From NCBI RefSeq assembly GCF_000719095.1, contig NZ_JOEH01000013.1:1-64000 (forward strand): a stretch of 64,000 nt of DNA, read 5' to 3'. Under the pieces are notes generated by a model, which ran no database searches, had not been told where the DNA came from, and was given only the letters and a program-made list of their open reading frames with translations. Both the position numbers and the translations under genes were made by a program. Each line of letters starts with the position of its first letter. Positions within the stretch are counted from its first letter, which is position 1. The DNA comes from Streptacidiphilus jeojiense. Lineage in GTDB: Bacteria; Actinomycetota; Actinomycetes; Streptomycetales; Streptomycetaceae. Shown piece by piece: positions 52,564 to 60,407 of this stretch.

Positions 52564-53553
52564 CTACGGCGCCGGGAACTGGCCCGGCGGGACGTCGCTG
52601 GTTCTGGCCGTCCCGCCGACCACCGCGTAGAGGCTGAGCGTGTAGGTCGTGTACTCGATCTGTGTCGAGGTGTACTTGGTGGTGAACTTCAACGTGTCGT
52701 CGAACTTCTGGTAGGCGCACCCCGAGGTGAACCCCTTGCGGCCGGAGTCCCAGTCGGAGCCGGTGGTGAAGTAGACGGTGTAGGTGCCGTCCCGCACGCC
52801 CCTGACGGTGTAGCTGCCGTTCTTGCGGATGTACACCGCGAAGGAGCGGGATCCGCTCCTGGTCAGGGTGATCACCGCGTCGCCGTCGCCGCCGTTCTCG
52901 ATGGTGAGCCGGCCGTTGCCGCTGCGGTCGGTGTCCCTGAGGTAGGTGCCGGTGGACAGCGAGCGCTTCTGCTGTTTGGGGAAGCTCGGCACGGTGATCC
53001 CGGCCGGGTGGCCGGCCGCGGCCATCGCCTTCAGCTGGGTGGACAGTGCGGCCAGGCTGCCGGCCTTTCCGGCCTGCACGGCGGGCGAGGCGGCGGCGCA
53101 GACGGGGTTGCCGTCGCTGTCCTGCCCCTGCGCGAGCGACTGCAGGTCGCCGGCCAACGTCTTCAGCTTCTGGGACAGGTCCTGGGTGTCCTGGGCGGCC
53201 TCGGCCGGCGCCGCCACGGCGTCCAGCCGACCCGCCGCGGTCTGCAGCGCCGTGGCCGCGGCGTTCAGTCGGGCCTTGGAGCCGCCGGTGGCGACCGCCG
53301 ACAGCGCGGCCGAGACCGGCCTGTCGATCGTGGCGACCGCGGCGACGTACTGACTGGTCGTCATCTCCGTGGGCGTCGGCGAGGCAGTGGGCGAGGCCGC
53401 GGTGGTGCCGGGACCGCCCCCTCCCGACGTCCCCCCGCTCGCCGTCCCCTGGCTCGACGCCGCCCCGGAACCCCCGCAGGCGGCCAGCAGCACCCCCGCC
53501 GACACCGTCGCGGCAGCCCCCAGCAACCGCCTTCGGACCGGACCGATGATCAT
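52564..53553 (-). CDS. Putative lipoprotein, unknown function
   Basis: 329 residues from ATG 53553. The signal peptide ends in the lipobox LLAAC, followed by a Gly/Ser/Thr-rich linker (about 30-65). A helical segment (about 70-190, many Ala/Gln/Leu) and a C-terminal beta-rich domain of about 130 residues (GRLTIENGGDGDAVITLTRSG, FAVYIRKNGSYTVRGVRDGTYTVYF) follow. I do not recognise the family. It lies upstream of, and codirectional with, the EPS operon, so an envelope role is plausible. Confidence 0.7.
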   Translation of the reverse strand: MIIGPVRRRLLGAAATVSAGVLLAACGGSGAASSQGTASGGTSGGGGPGTTAASPTASPTPTEMTTSQYVAAVATIDRPVSAALSAVATGGSKARLNAAATALQTAAGRLDAVAAPAEAAQDTQDLSQKLKTLAGDLQSLAQGQDSDGNPVCAAASPAVQAGKAGSLAALSTQLKAMAAAGHPAGITVPSFPKQQKRSLSTGTYLRDTDRSGNGRLTIENGGDGDAVITLTRSGSRSFAVYIRKNGSYTVRGVRDGTYTVYFTTGSDWDSGRKGFTSGCAYQKFDDTLKFTTKYTSTQIEYTTYTLSLYAVVGGTARTSDVPPGQFPAP

Positions 53554-53888
53554 GGCTTCCCCCTCGCCCCGTACCCCTCGCCCCGGGCCAGTATGAAAGC
53601 GTACGCACAACGCAGTCAACCAGTTACAGCACGTGCGCATGGGGTTGGCGGGATCCGGTGCACGCCGCAGCCGCCCCCACGACGCGCACCGAACCGTCAG
53701 ACCCCGCCCGCCCTGGCCGACCCCGTCGGGACGAGCGGTTTTCGGGTCTGCCGGTCCGGGGGGCGGGGGGATAACCCCCGAGGCGGTCGGGTGGGCGCTC
53801 CATGGTTGTCGGGTTCGGTGATCCATAGGTTGGTGAGCAGGGACGACGCCTGGTCGGCCCGGCCGCCCGCACACCCCTGGAGACCTTG
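53554..53888. other. Divergent intergenic region, no gene seen
   Basis: 335 bases between the divergent lipoprotein and desaturase genes. The segment near 53590-53640 is the least GC-rich and probably holds the lipoprotein promoter. Open frames crossing it have no protein character. Confidence 0.4.
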
Positions 53889-54914
53889 ATGCCGCCCACG
53901 CTCAGCGCCACCGCCGTCCGCGGATCGGAGTTCACCCCGCTGCTGCAACGGGTCCGGGCGGAGGGGCTGCTGGAGCGGAGGACCGGCTGGTACGCCCGCA
54001 GCATCGCCCTCAACCTGCTGCTGACCGCGGCCGTCTGGAGCGGGGTGGTGCTGCTCGGCGGCTCCTGGTGGGTGCTGGCGCTGGCGCTTCCCGCGGCCGT
54101 CCTCGGCGGGCGGACCGCCTTCCTCGGCCATGACGCCGGCCACCAGCAGATAGCCGCGAGCCGCCGGGTGAACCGGGTACTCGGCCTGGTGCACGGCAAT
54201 CTGCTGCTCGGCATGAGCGTGGGCTGGTGGACCGACAAGCACATCCGGCACCACGCCAACCCCAACCACGTGGACAAGGACCCCGACGTCGGGGTGGGCG
54301 CCTTCGTCTGGACGCAGCGTCAGGCGGCCCAACGGGCCGGGCTGGCCCGCTGGCTGACCCGTCATCAAGCCGGCCTGTTCTTCCCGATGCTGCTGCTGGA
54401 GGGCGTCGCCCTCAAGGTGTCCAGCCTGCAGGACCTGCGGCGCCAGTCGGGCCGCGAACGGCTGGTCGAGGGCTCGCTGCTGGTGGCCCATCTGGCCGGC
54501 TACGCCACGCTGCTGCTGCTCTCCATGGACCCGCTGCAGGCGCTGGCCTTCGCCGCGCTGCACCACGCCCTGTTCGGACTGCACCTCGGCTCAGCCTTCG
54601 CCCCCAACCACAAGGGTATGGAGATGCCCGACCCGGACGGCGAGGACCGCTGGGGCCACCTCCGCCGGCAGGTGCTCACCTCGCGCAACGTCCGCGGCGG
54701 GCTGCTCACCGACTTCTTCCTCGGCGGCCTCAACTACCAGATCGACCACCACCTGTTCCCCAGCATGCCCCGCCCCAACCTGCGGGCCGCCCAGCCGCTG
54801 ATCCGGGCGCACTGCGCCGCCGCCGGCCTCCCGTACACCGAGACCGGACTGATCGAGTCCTACCGCCAGGGGCTGCGCCATCTGCACCAGGTCGGGCTGG
54901 CCGCGAGCAGGTGA
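53889..54914 (+). CDS. Membrane fatty acid desaturase
   Basis: 341 residues from ATG 53889; a TTG lies one codon earlier. The three histidine boxes of the di-iron desaturases are present: HDAGHQQ, HIRHHANPNHVDKDPD and QIDHHLFPSMPR. Transmembrane helices lie before box 1 and between boxes 2 and 3. The spacing is that of acyl-lipid or acyl-CoA front-end-like desaturases. It introduces a double bond into membrane fatty acids and needs an electron donor encoded elsewhere. Confidence 0.9.
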   Translation: MPPTLSATAVRGSEFTPLLQRVRAEGLLERRTGWYARSIALNLLLTAAVWSGVVLLGGSWWVLALALPAAVLGGRTAFLGHDAGHQQIAASRRVNRVLGLVHGNLLLGMSVGWWTDKHIRHHANPNHVDKDPDVGVGAFVWTQRQAAQRAGLARWLTRHQAGLFFPMLLLEGVALKVSSLQDLRRQSGRERLVEGSLLVAHLAGYATLLLLSMDPLQALAFAALHHALFGLHLGSAFAPNHKGMEMPDPDGEDRWGHLRRQVLTSRNVRGGLLTDFFLGGLNYQIDHHLFPSMPRPNLRAAQPLIRAHCAAAGLPYTETGLIESYRQGLRHLHQVGLAASR

Positions 54915-54924
54915 CGGCGGGCGG

Positions 54925-55770
54925 TCAGAGCCGGACCGGGTCGCCCGGACGGATCCGTCCGGGCCGGACCACCTGGGCGTAGCTCCCGGCGCAGGGCTCG
55001 ATGCCTCCGCCCGGGACCACCGGGACCCGGTTGTGCTGGGCCAGGGTCCGCAGCGCCGCGGTGTCGCGGGGGAGGGCGCCATGGGCGAGGGTCGGGACGG
55101 CGCAGCGCGGGGTGTTGGCGATCACGCGCAGGGTGAGCGTGTCGCCGATCCGCAGCTCCCGGTCGTACCAGTCGTTCTCGACGAAGCCGGCGCCATCGGT
55201 GTCGACCACGATGTTGGGACGGTAGCGGCGGACGTCGGAGGTGCGGTCGGGATGCAGTTCGGCGATCCGGCGCAGGGTGGAGGCGGTGATCAGATGGATC
55301 GGCGCGAAGTCGAAGAAGGTCCCGTCGGGGGAGCCGGAACCGAACCGGACCAGGTCCGCCTCCACCTCGGCGTCGAGTCCCTCGCTCAGCACCTGCTCCG
55401 GCCTGGACCGCTCCAGCGCCGCATGCTCCGGCGGCCGGTCCGCCAGCGCGACCTCCCGGCCGACCACGGCCGACAGTGCGTCGTCGATGTCGGGGTCGGT
55501 GCTCCACCGGCTCTTGCCGTCCGGGTCCGTGATCCGCACCCCGCCGTCCCCCTCGCCGGTCGCGGCGCAGCTGAGCAGCCTGCGCCAGAGCCGAGGGGTC
55601 TTGGCACTGGCGATCATGCCGGTCTCCCGGTCGACCAGGGCGAGCCTGCGGTCCCCCTCCAGCCCGTGCTCGGTCACCTCCGCGGCGGGCAGCTGCTCGC
55701 CCAGCATCGACTTGACCGGGTAGCGCCACAGCGCTCCGACCGTCCCGACCACTGCCGCCGCATCCGCCAT
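54925..55770 (-). CDS. MOSC domain protein
   Basis: 281 residues. The N-terminal MOSC beta-barrel begins GALWRYPVKSMLGEQLP, with DRRLALVDRETGMIASAKTPRLW, and the C-terminal MOSC domain has VVDTDGAGFVENDWYDRELRIGDTLTLRV. The family includes mARC-type molybdenum-cofactor enzymes. The conserved Cys occurs in NTPRCAVPTLAHG, so cofactor binding is plausible. It is convergent with the desaturase, ten bases apart. Confidence 0.87.
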   Translation of the reverse strand: MADAAAVVGTVGALWRYPVKSMLGEQLPAAEVTEHGLEGDRRLALVDRETGMIASAKTPRLWRRLLSCAATGEGDGGVRITDPDGKSRWSTDPDIDDALSAVVGREVALADRPPEHAALERSRPEQVLSEGLDAEVEADLVRFGSGSPDGTFFDFAPIHLITASTLRRIAELHPDRTSDVRRYRPNIVVDTDGAGFVENDWYDRELRIGDTLTLRVIANTPRCAVPTLAHGALPRDTAALRTLAQHNRVPVVPGGGIEPCAGSYAQVVRPGRIRPGDPVRL

Positions 55771-55841
55771 CAGACGCCCCGTCCCTCCAGGTCCAGCTGG
55801 AGCCTAGCGAAAATCGATCGCCCGGTCGCCCGGGTTCTTGT

Positions 55842-55847
55842 TAGCCT
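55842..55847 (+). promoter_or_regulatory. Probable -10 box for a leaderless leader-peptide transcript
   Basis: TAGCCT ends six bases before the ATG at 55854, so transcription would start on or next to that ATG. There is no ribosome binding site in front of it. No clear -35 is visible. The assignment rests on spacing and on leaderless leader-peptide mRNAs being common in Streptomyces. Confidence 0.4.
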
Positions 55848-55853
55848 GCGGCC

Positions 55854-55910
55854 ATGAACAAGCGCGCTGCTGTGAACACGACGACGCCGGAGAGTGTCCC
55901 GGCGCGCTGA
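55854..55910 (+). CDS. Leader peptide with three consecutive threonine codons
   Basis: 18 residues, MNKRAAVNTTTPESVPAR. Three ACG Thr codons in a row occupy 55878-55886. It ends 14 bases before a strong terminator hairpin and 86 bases before a threonyl-tRNA synthetase gene. The RNA can fold so that 55861-55869 pairs with 55900-55908, enclosing the Thr codons. Pairing of 55896-55902 with 55931-55937 (seven pairs) would instead block the terminator. This is the layout of ribosome-mediated attenuation: stalling at Thr codons when Thr-tRNA is scarce would favour read-through. Confidence 0.65.
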   Translation: MNKRAAVNTTTPESVPAR

Positions 55911-55923
55911 CAGCCGTTCTGTC

Positions 55924-55955
55924 CGAAGCCCCGGGGCGAGTGCCCCGGGGCTTCG
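55924..55955 (+). terminator. Attenuator hairpin upstream of the ThrRS gene
   Basis: CGAAGCCCCGGGGC (55924-55937) and its exact complement at 55942-55955 form a 14-bp stem with the tetraloop GAGT. No U-run follows. A small hairpin, GACAG/CTGTC (55909-55913 with 55919-55923), precedes it. Its position between a Thr-codon leader and the ThrRS start marks it as a conditional terminator. Confidence 0.7.
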
Positions 55956-55995
55956 CCGTGCGGTCACTCGCTCCACCGACAGCGAGGAGACCACG

Positions 55996-57240
55996 ATGCA
56001 GGCAGACGAGATGCAGGTGCATCAGGAGAACCGTCACGACCATCGCAGGCTCGGCCGCGAGCTGGACCTGTTCGACACCGACCCGCTGATGGGCGCGGGG
56101 CTGCCGTACTGGCTGCCCGACGGCGCCGCGGTGCGGCACGCCCTGGAGGAGTACGTCCGAGGGGTCGAACGCCGGGCCGGCTACCAGCACGTCTACTCGC
56201 CGGTGCTGGGCAAGCGGGAGCTCTACGAGATCTCCGGGCACTGGTCGCACTACAGCGAGGACATGTTCCCGCCGATGGACCTCGGCGCCGAGCAGGTGGT
56301 GCTGCGGCCGAGCCTGTGTCCGCACCATGCCCTGATCTACCGCTCACGTTCCCACAGCTATCGCGAACTTCCGCTGAGAATGGCCGAGTTGGGCGGTATG
56401 TACCGGTCGGAGCTGTCCGGGGTGCTCGGCGGGCTGACCCGGGTGCGGGCGATCCAGCTGAACGACGCCCACATCTTCTGCACCCTGGACCAGGTCGCGG
56501 AGGAGGCGCGGTCCGCCCTGGAGCTGATCCGCTGCGCCTACGCCGACCTGGGCATCCGCCCGTCGCTCTTCCGGCTGTCGCTCCCCGGCCCCGGCGGGAA
56601 GTACGTCGCCGCACCGGAGATGTGGCGGCGGGCCACCGCCCTGCTGACCGAGGTGCTGGACGGCGCCGGGGTGGAGTACCTGGCGGTGGAGGGCGAGGCC
56701 GCGTTCTACGGCCCGAAGATCGACGTGCAGATCACCGACGGCGCCGGACGGGAGGCCACCCTCTCGACCGTCCAGGTCGACTTCCACCAGCCGGAGCGGT
56801 TCGATCTGCACTACATCGGGGCTGACGGTGCGAAACACCGGCCGGTGATGGTGCACCGAAGCATCATCGGCAGCGTGGAGCGGGCCGTCGCCCATCTCAT
56901 CGAGACCCACGGCGGCGCCTTCCCGGCCTGGCTCGCCCCGGTGCAGTTGGAGGTCCTGCCGGTCTCCGACGCGGAACTCCCGGCCGCCGTCGAGCTGTTG
57001 GACCGCTGCCTGGACCTGGGTCTGCGTGCCAGGCTTGCCGCCCCGGAACAGGGCACCCTGGGCGCCCGCGTCCGAGCCGCCCGACTGGTGCCCTACCAGG
57101 CAGTGATCGGCCCCCGCGAGGCAGCAGCCGGCCACGTCTCCCTACGCCTCCGCAACGGCCACCGCCCGCCCCCACTCCCCACCCCCGAGGCCCTGGCCCG
57201 CATCGTCGCCCAGGTGGAGGCCCGCAGCGGGGAGTTGTGA
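55996..57240 (+). CDS. thrS: Short threonyl-tRNA synthetase (catalytic and anticodon domains only)
   Basis: 414 residues from ATG 55996, with GAGGAGACC upstream. Class II core: motif 2 region LRMAELGGMYRSELSG, motif 3 HRSIIGSVERAVAHLIE. The zinc ligands match E. coli ThrRS Cys334, His385 and His511 as Cys108 (SLCPHH), His159 (DAHIFC) and His287 (MVHRSI). The anticodon-binding domain starts PAWLAPVQLEVLPV. The N-terminal TGS and editing domains of normal ThrRS (about 640 residues) are absent, so misacylated Ser-tRNA would not be cleared in cis. It is probably a secondary, inducible or resistance copy, controlled by the leader at 55854. Confidence 0.87.
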   Translation: MQADEMQVHQENRHDHRRLGRELDLFDTDPLMGAGLPYWLPDGAAVRHALEEYVRGVERRAGYQHVYSPVLGKRELYEISGHWSHYSEDMFPPMDLGAEQVVLRPSLCPHHALIYRSRSHSYRELPLRMAELGGMYRSELSGVLGGLTRVRAIQLNDAHIFCTLDQVAEEARSALELIRCAYADLGIRPSLFRLSLPGPGGKYVAAPEMWRRATALLTEVLDGAGVEYLAVEGEAAFYGPKIDVQITDGAGREATLSTVQVDFHQPERFDLHYIGADGAKHRPVMVHRSIIGSVERAVAHLIETHGGAFPAWLAPVQLEVLPVSDAELPAAVELLDRCLDLGLRARLAAPEQGTLGARVRAARLVPYQAVIGPREAAAGHVSLRLRNGHRPPPLPTPEALARIVAQVEARSGEL

Positions 57241-57258
57241 CACCCGCTCCAGGGCAGC

Positions 57259-57293
57259 CTGACCCGCCGGAGTCGCTGGATCCGGCGGGTCAG
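57259..57293. terminator. Bidirectional hairpin terminator
   Basis: CTGACCCGCCGGA (57259-57271) pairs perfectly with TCCGGCGGGTCAG (57281-57293), a 13-bp stem with a 9-base loop. It lies between the convergent ThrRS and anti-sigma-like genes. Confidence 0.75.
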
Positions 57294-57334
57294 GGGTACT
57301 GGGTCAGGGGCGCACCGTGCCGGTTCTGGTGCGG

Positions 57335-58495
57335 TCACCGGCTCCACAGAGGGCTCAGGGCAATGGTCTTGAGCTCGTCCATGGAGAGGGCGGGATGCAC
57401 CGTGGTCCCGACTCGGGAGGTGGCCTGCTCGTTGAGCTCGACGAGCGTCCCGTCCGGCTTCAGCACACTGATCCTCCACACCCGGATCGAGGACGTCGGT
57501 GCCGACTGGTCGGTGGTCATCAGGGTGCCGTCGGGGAGACGGGTCGCGGAGGCGAACGCGTCGGGCCGGATCTCGCTCCTGGCCTGAGCGGGCCATCGTT
57601 GAACCGCGATCGACAGGCGCGTCCCGATCATGTCATTGCTGACGACCCCGTTCCTGCTCACCAGGAAGGTGGTTGCGCCGTTCTGCGCCACGAACTCGGT
57701 TCCGGCCGGTTGCAGTTGTCTGGCGATGGCCGTCACCTGGGCCTGAGTCGGTTGGCCGGCGGACCCTGCCGGTGCACGGAGCGCAGTGAACACCGGCGAC
57801 CATGCGCTGTCGGCGACGATCGCTGACAACTGCGCCGTCGAGAGCGGCGGGGCCGCCCGTGAGACCTTCGAACTGGGGTTACCAGTAGCCGAGTTGGTCT
57901 CCTGGATCCCGGCTCGGTCGCCGTTCCGGGTCACCAGCCACACGGACCAGAGCAGGACCGAGCCGCCGAAGTTCTCCTTCAACGCCATGACGGTGGAGCC
58001 GTTGGGGAGCACGCTCTCGGAGCAACTGAGCACCGTGGCGGACTTGGCCCCGGTGCTACAGGTCGGCAGTTTGCTCTTCGACGCCCGGGAGAAGGTGATG
58101 GCCAACCACGCGGCCCCGTGGCCGTCGTTGAAGACGAGATCGGCGGTGGGCGTCACGGAGGCGGGCCGCCCACCGCCGACACCGGTGCCCCGCGTCGCGG
58201 TGACCTTGCCGGGTGGCAGCATCGACTCCAGCAGGCTGACGATCTGCGCGCCGGATACGGACGGTGATACCACCGTCGGCCGGGTGACTGCCGACGGTGC
58301 GGGTGACGACAGTGCGGTACCCGCCACGGCCACCGCCACGGCCGTGGCACTGCCCACGACGGCGTAGGCGATCCGGCGACCGCGCAGGGTCCGGCCGCGT
58401 CGCAGGGATCGTTCGAGCAGCGGCTCTGCCGCCCCGATGGCGTACTGCTGCCCCGCCTCACGCAGGGCCCGGCCGAACCGGTCCTCAAAGTCCAT
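57335..58495 (-). CDS. Single-pass membrane protein paired with a SigE-type sigma factor
   Basis: 386 residues. The cytoplasmic N-terminus (about 1-43, DFEDRFGRALREAGQQY) and a transmembrane helix (about 44-64) precede a beta-rich extracytoplasmic domain of about 310 residues with two cysteines close together (LPTCSTGAKSATVLSCSES). It starts 53 bases after the sigma gene on the same strand. This topology is common for proteins co-encoded with SigE-family sigma factors and suggests an anti-sigma or sensor role, but no zinc anti-sigma HxxxCxxC motif is present. Confidence 0.7.
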   Translation of the reverse strand: MDFEDRFGRALREAGQQYAIGAAEPLLERSLRRGRTLRGRRIAYAVVGSATAVAVAVAGTALSSPAPSAVTRPTVVSPSVSGAQIVSLLESMLPPGKVTATRGTGVGGGRPASVTPTADLVFNDGHGAAWLAITFSRASKSKLPTCSTGAKSATVLSCSESVLPNGSTVMALKENFGGSVLLWSVWLVTRNGDRAGIQETNSATGNPSSKVSRAAPPLSTAQLSAIVADSAWSPVFTALRAPAGSAGQPTQAQVTAIARQLQPAGTEFVAQNGATTFLVSRNGVVSNDMIGTRLSIAVQRWPAQARSEIRPDAFASATRLPDGTLMTTDQSAPTSSIRVWRISVLKPDGTLVELNEQATSRVGTTVHPALSMDELKTIALSPLWSR

Positions 58496-58548
58496 GGGGA
58501 TCCGCCGTTTCGTGATTCGGAGTTCCGTTGGCAGGCGAGTGGATGTGC

Positions 58549-59055
58549 TCAGTGCTCGGCGAAGAGGTTGACGTCGTCACCGAGTTGGGACCGGAGTCGG
58601 CTCAGGGCACGAGTGGAGCGGGTGCTGACCGCGCCTGGGGAGAGCCTCAGCACGGACGCGGTCTGCTCGATGCTGCGGTCCTCCCAGTAACGGAGCACCA
58701 GGACTGCGCGGTCCCGGGCGGACAGCCGGGCCAAGGCGTCCATCAGTGTGATCCGCAGGGCGGTGTCCCCGGCTGAGGCTGCCGCGGCTTCCGGGAGCAC
58801 CTCCGTGGGCTGCTCCCGGCTGCGGCGCAACCGACGCCAGGACAGGAAGGTGTGCACCAGCATGGTCTGCGCGTACGCGGCGGGGTTGTCTGCCCCGGAG
58901 ACCCGTCTCCACCGCACGAAGACCCGTCCGAGGGTCTCCTGGACGAGGTCCTCCGCGAGGTGTGTGTCGCCCCCGGTCAGCAGGCAGGCAGAGCGGTAGA
59001 GGTCCCCGGCCCTGGCGGCGGCGAAATCCAGGTATGTCGCCACGGTGTTCGCCAT
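58549..59055 (-). CDS. SigE-family ECF RNA polymerase sigma factor
   Basis: 168 residues from ATG 59055. Region 2 (about 8-75) has ARAGDLYRSACLLTGGDTHLAEDLVQETL split across helices, ending FLSWRRLRRSRE. Region 4 (about 100-160) has LSARDRAVLVLRYWEDRSIEQTASVLRLSPGAVSTRSTRALSRLR. The length and the TFLSWRR linker match the actinobacterial SigE-type (sigma-70 family, TIGR02983) group. It should direct transcription of an envelope-stress regulon and is followed by its membrane partner. Confidence 0.87.
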   Translation of the reverse strand: MANTVATYLDFAAARAGDLYRSACLLTGGDTHLAEDLVQETLGRVFVRWRRVSGADNPAAYAQTMLVHTFLSWRRLRRSREQPTEVLPEAAAASAGDTALRITLMDALARLSARDRAVLVLRYWEDRSIEQTASVLRLSPGAVSTRSTRALSRLRSQLGDDVNLFAEH

Positions 59056-59208
59056 GTCCCCACAAGCCCTCTCGTCGCCACTGTCAGCCTCACTCCACCG
59101 ACGCGTGAGACTCACCGATCCCTTACACCCCGGCTGGAAAATCTTCCGCACGGTTGGTGGCGTGGGTACTGTCGGCGCGGCCGCAGTTGCTTGAGGAGGG
59201 GGCGGGGC

Positions 59209-59418
59209 ATGGACGAGGACGAGGACGACGACCGGGGGCCGCAGCGGAGTCTGCTGATGGATCCGAGGCTGGCGGGGGCGGGCGGGATGCTGTTGGCGGC
59301 TGCCGCGCTGGCCTGGATCCTCACCCATGGCATCCACGGGGACGGCGGTTCGGGATCGGGCGCGTCGCCGACGTCCACCCAGGTGGGTTCGACCGCGCCG
59401 GTGGCGACCCCGCGGTAG
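59209..59418 (+). CDS. Small acidic single-pass membrane protein, unknown function
   Basis: 69 residues: an acidic N-terminus (MDEDEDDDRGPQ), one helix (about 26-43, GGMLLAAAALAWILTHGI) and a Gly/Ser/Thr-rich tail outside the membrane. GGAGG lies 10 bases upstream of the ATG. It is divergent from the sigma gene across 153 bases. Coding is supported by codon bias and the ribosome site; the family is not recognised. Confidence 0.55.
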   Translation: MDEDEDDDRGPQRSLLMDPRLAGAGGMLLAAAALAWILTHGIHGDGGSGSGASPTSTQVGSTAPVATPR

Positions 59419-59447
59419 GCGGGGGCGGTCAGCCGTTCCCGCCTCCG

Positions 59448-60269
59448 TCAGCCCGCTTGGGCGCGCCTGCCGAGGCCGCCGTAGACCAGCAGGGTGCTGG
59501 GCGTCGACGGCTCGGGCACCGCCTGGTCCGGGTGCCAGCTGACCACCGGGACCACGCCGGGGTCGACCAGTTCCAGGCCGTCGAAGAAGCCCTCGATCTC
59601 CTTGGGGCTGCGCATCCGTCCGCTGCCCATCATCTGCTGGAAGGCCTGCTCCAGGGCGCGGGCCTCCGCGCTGGCGTCGCTGAAGTGACTGAGCAGCAGG
59701 TAGCTGCCGGCCGGAAGCCGGTCCACGTAGGTGCGGACCAGCGCCGCCGGGTCCTCGGCGTCCGCTATGTGGTGCACCAGGCCCACCAGCAGCAGCCCGA
59801 TCGGACGGCTCCAGTCCAGGAACTCCTGGACGGTCGCGCTGTCCAGGATCTCGGCCGGGGCGCGGAAGTCACCGAGCATCACCCGGGTGTCGGGGGTCTC
59901 GGTGAGCAGCGCCCGGGCGTGTGCCAGCACGATCGCATCGTGGTCGACGTAGACCACCCGGGCGCCGGGGGAGACGGCCTGGGCGACCTGGTGGGTGTTC
60001 TGCGCGGTGGGCAGTCCGGAACCGATGTCCAGGAACTGGGTGATCCCCGCCCGCGCCATGTGGGCCACGCCCCTGGCGAGGAACCCGCGGCTGATCCGGG
60101 CGCCCTGGCCGCCGTCGGGGATGAGTTCCAGCCGCTTGGCGGCCACCGCCCGGTCCACGGCGAAGTTGTCCTTGCCGCCGAGGATCGCGTCGTAGACGCG
60201 GGCCACGCTCGGCTTGGAGGTGTCGACGCCGAGCCTCTCCCACTCGGAGACCGCCTCGTGCTCCGCCAT
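59448..60269 (-). CDS. SAV2177/DUF574-family SAM-dependent methyltransferase
   Basis: 273 residues from ATG 60269; GTG 60293 is possible. KPSVARVYDAILGGKDNFAVDR is the family's signature N-terminus, followed by FLDIGSGLPTAQNTHQVAQ (SAM loop), VVYVDHDAIVLAHARALL and LLVGLVHHIADAEDP. The family is expanded in Streptomyces, with mostly unknown substrates. A related gene begins at 63776. Confidence 0.9.
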   Translation of the reverse strand: MAEHEAVSEWERLGVDTSKPSVARVYDAILGGKDNFAVDRAVAAKRLELIPDGGQGARISRGFLARGVAHMARAGITQFLDIGSGLPTAQNTHQVAQAVSPGARVVYVDHDAIVLAHARALLTETPDTRVMLGDFRAPAEILDSATVQEFLDWSRPIGLLLVGLVHHIADAEDPAALVRTYVDRLPAGSYLLLSHFSDASAEARALEQAFQQMMGSGRMRSPKEIEGFFDGLELVDPGVVPVVSWHPDQAVPEPSTPSTLLVYGGLGRRAQAG

Positions 60270-60353
60270 ACCGCCTCGCCCCACTCCGCTCACGACAGCT
60301 GCTCGGGGATACTAACGCACAGCTGTTCCAGGGATGTTGGGACCAGGTACATT

Positions 60354-60402
60354 CCGGCCCGATCCCCCGTGCGCACAGCGGCACGCTGGGGGACCGGGCC
60401 GG
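60354..60402 (-). terminator. Hairpin terminator after the M13 peptidase gene
   Basis: CCGGCCCGATCCCCC (60354-60368) pairs with GGGGGACCGGGCCGG (60388-60402), a 15-bp stem with one mismatch. It begins six bases beyond the M13 stop and lies upstream of the methyltransferase gene, separating the two transcripts. Confidence 0.7.
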
Positions 60403-60407
60403 ATGGT

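Noticed and set aside
55771..55995. T-box riboswitch upstream of ThrRS
   Set aside because: No T-box consensus or specifier loop; the leader peptide and single strong hairpin explain the region better.
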